A DNA stretch of 64,000 nucleotides from Ailurus styani (taxonomy: Eukaryota; Chordata; Mammalia; Carnivora; Ailuridae). Below the pieces are notes generated by a model. The model made no database searches and was not told the DNA's origin. It was given only the letters and a program-made list of their open reading frames with translations. Shown here piece by piece: positions 1 to 64,000 of this stretch. Location: positions 1,869,297 to 1,933,296 of the forward strand of contig LNAC01000032.1 in NCBI GenBank assembly GCA_002007465.1. The letters run 5' to 3'. The position numbers and the translations under genes were made by a program. Position 1 is the stretch's first letter. The number at the start of each line of letters is the position of its first letter.

Positions 1-1991
1 TGAAAATAATAATATCTGCCCAATTTCATCAGAGTTTTATGAGGTATAAATGAGATGAGAGAAGGGACTTAGCAAAGTCAAAATTGCTTTTACGAATACA
101 AAGGTCTTACTGTGCAAAATATTGCAAACCTGATTCATTGGTGTTGATGGCTTTCAGATTTGATTTAGTAGAAATAAGTATTATTTTATTAGCCACATTT
201 ATTTTACTCCCCATTTGGAACTCAATTGAATGTTAATGATCAGAAAGAGAAATCAGTACAAGACAGTATTTAGGGCTCTTCTGTTTTGTCATGTTTTAAT
301 TTTTCCATGGGTAATAACAATTACAGATGTCAAAGAAGCTCACATATGTATCAGTTTCTTCAGTAAGCTAATTTATGATTTCCTTCTCCTTCCTGTTTTT
401 TTCCCCCTCCTAAATTTTTTTTCTCATTTAGATCCTTGACTGCTGACTTGTTTAAAACATTCTTTTTGAGATTTGCTCATTCATTTGCTGTATAGGTGTT
501 GAGCATCTCCTATGGGCTAGGCACTGGATAAAAATAGACACGGAGTCTGTCCTCATGTGGTTGATTGTCTGATGAAGGGACAGACAATGAGTAGGCAGAA
601 AACATAAATATGTAATTCTGAAGTGAGCTGCGCAGGATATGAACAGAGCTCAATGCTGCACAGGAGAAAGTTGTGTGTGAGGGGCATGTGTCTGAAGCTG
701 GTTGTTGAAGGATTCTTTGAGGCAAAGCCATATAAGCTGAGACCTCAAGAAAGACAATGTGCTGGTCTGAGGAAGAAGGTGGGAAGAACTGGGCGAGGGG
801 GACCAGTGCTCCTTGGACAGAGGCCTGAGGCCTCATCCCTGTCTCTAAAAGAGGGTGATGAGCAGCTTCCTAAATCCAGAACAAAGAGCCAGACCCCTGG
901 AGCCCCTTGAGCACTTGCATAGATATGACAATATGACAACTAAAGAAATTCCAGTGTGTATCTTTCTCCTGTGGCAGTTCCTATTTTCTCCACAGTCTCA
1001 AATGGTTAAGTTTTCTCCCCTCCCTGGCATTTTTTTTTCCTTGTAGCATGTTCATAGGACGTGGGGTTAGAAGAAGCTTGAAAATCAAGGCCCTTTTGCT
1101 GGCCTCATTTTAGAAATAGATGGGCATTAAGGAGGGCACGTGAGGTAATGAACACTTAGTGTTACACGCAACTGATGAATCATTGAACACTACATCGGAA
1201 ACTAATGATGTACTATATATTGGCTGATTGAATTTAAATTAAAAAGAAAGCATTCTTAACTAACTTCCATATTCTTTTGGGAAGGTAGTTACCCTCTGTG
1301 GTATCCCGATGGAGTACAGTGCCTTTTAGAAAGCAGATTCAACCTCAAGATTTTCTCTCAGGTCTTACATATGTCCCTGCCACCCGGGAGTTATCCATCA
1401 TCCTGTAATTTTCCGGTGACTGCATCACAATGAAATAAGTGTAAAGCTAGAGAAAATGTGCCGGTCATAACTGTGACAGTGCTTCGTGAGGGAAACAAAC
1501 CGACCTGCTACGTGGCTTTTTCCAGCTCAACATCATTAACCCTTTGACTTCATCTGTTGAACCCTGACTTTCTGAAGACCAAGAGGGTCAGGGAACTCCC
1601 AGTAACTGAGAGCCTGTGACATTAATGAATTCCAGAAATAGAGAACACCAAAAGTCCAGCTCTCCAAATTATAATTTATTACTTTAGAATACCCTTTTAG
1701 CACCGTATCAAGGGAAGAGATACATATTTATATATTTCTGTTGACTTTAAGGAATGTAGTCCTTAATTATTTTGCATTCAACATAAACCTGTGCTTTTAG
1801 AAAGTGCATTGTTTACCTTGGGAATTGTTGACATCTTAACAGCTGACATGTTGGTGTGGTCTTATGGAGCATAGTTAGGTCCTGTTAGTCATGGGGTGCC
1901 TTTAGTGCCATGTTGATAATGGCTCTCTGTGTGTTTGTATGTTTCCTGTTCTCATAACTGGTGGAATAATCTCTCATGGGTTTTGTTTTAG
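1..1991 (+). other. Intron (partial) upstream of exon 1
   Basis: The 3' part of a COL25A1 intron. About 485-930 looks like an old dispersed mammalian repeat, with a 'gagcatctcctatgggctag' type start; I cannot name the family. A carnivore L1 3' end lies at about 1120-1255. I see nothing else coding. The acceptor TTTTAG is at 1986-1991. Confidence 0.7.
1120..1255 (+). mobile_element. L1 3'-end fragment (carnivore type)
   Basis: The stretch from 'gggcattaaggagggcacgt' through 'aactgatgaatcattgaaca' to an A-rich end matches the carnivore L1 3' UTR as I know it. It is diverged and carries no ORF. Confidence 0.7.
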
Positions 1992-63520
<61,529 letters not shown>

Positions 63521-64000
63521 GTACAGTATTTCTCTTTCCTACCACCCTGCATGCATTTCCTTTGTTTATTACATGTTCATTTCTATCCGTGTAAAGTGGT
63601 ACTTCCGGAACAAGCTTTACACGATAAACACGCTACATGCATGTGCATGAACTCGGTCAGCATCTCTGCGGAGTGAGAGCAGGCACGCCTCTCCATCCAG
63701 GACTGCAGAGTAACCTCCTGACATTGTCCTCACCACTCACCCGACTGCCATGTCTGCCTTCTGAGGAATATTAACCTGTTCGAGAAATATTGACACAGTA
63801 CATTCAAATGACATAAAAATCTTCTGTGGAAAGGGACTGCTAGGCCATAACTTTGGGTTCTGTCCCTAAATTTAGCTCTCTTTTTTTTTTTTCCTTGTTC
63901 TCGGAAAGAAATAAAGCCATTTTGGCCTCTTCCGTTACATTTCTGTCCGGCCGTAAATAAGGCCAGACGGACAGAGTTAAGCTTCTGTGGTAAAGACTTA
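63521..64000 (+). other. Intron 23 (partial)
   Basis: Start of the intron leading to the last exon, which is not in the window. No repeat or gene recognised. Confidence 0.75.

Noticed and set aside
623..910. 95-codon plus-strand frame
   Set aside because: Lies within an old dispersed repeat; no family resemblance.

Overview
The window is vertebrate nuclear DNA from a carnivoran, on the plus strand of one large gene. The repeats are tRNA-derived CAN-SINEs whose heads read close to GGCGCCTGGGTGGCTCAG, plus 3' ends of carnivore-type L1. The youngest SINE has the form I associate with musteloids such as ferret, mink or otter rather than dogs. That lineage call is from memory and not from a database search.

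The gene is COL25A1, the transmembrane collagen XXV (CLAC-P), the precursor of the collagenous amyloid plaque component. I find 23 consecutive coding exons, from positions 1992 to 63520. Each is a whole number of codons, begins in phase 0 and has canonical AG/GT borders. Together they encode 407 residues of Gly-X-Y collagen, from the middle of the second collagenous domain through the NC3 interruption and the whole third collagenous domain, stopping just before the last exon. The start, the membrane anchor, the furin site and the final exon with the 3' UTR lie outside the window. Two features stand out. Exons 22 and 23 are alternative-looking ends that share the GLDAPCxL motif. Exons 16 and 17 are an in-frame 39-codon cassette absent from the human 654-residue isoform as I remember it.

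Everything else is intron. 1-7.2 kb: two short exons, then a long intron with old repeats. 7.3-20.4 kb: the largest intron (about 13 kb), with three CAN-SINEs, a solo ERVL-type LTR and other old repeats. 20.4-28.3 kb: a cluster of five exons. 28.3-35.6 kb: a SINE-rich intron, a 24-nt microexon, a small duplication broken by an N, and a short L1 copy. 35.6-45 kb: six exons of the third collagenous domain. 45-52.4 kb: exons 16 to 18 and a 60-bp tandem duplication. 52.4-56.9 kb: an intron holding a 5'-truncated THEM4 retrocopy that landed inside a CAN-SINE. 56.9-64 kb: the C-terminal exons.

I found no other protein-coding gene, functional RNA gene, CRISPR array or novel multi-gene system. The interest lies in alternative splicing of COL25A1, the retrocopy, and recent mobile-element or assembly events.
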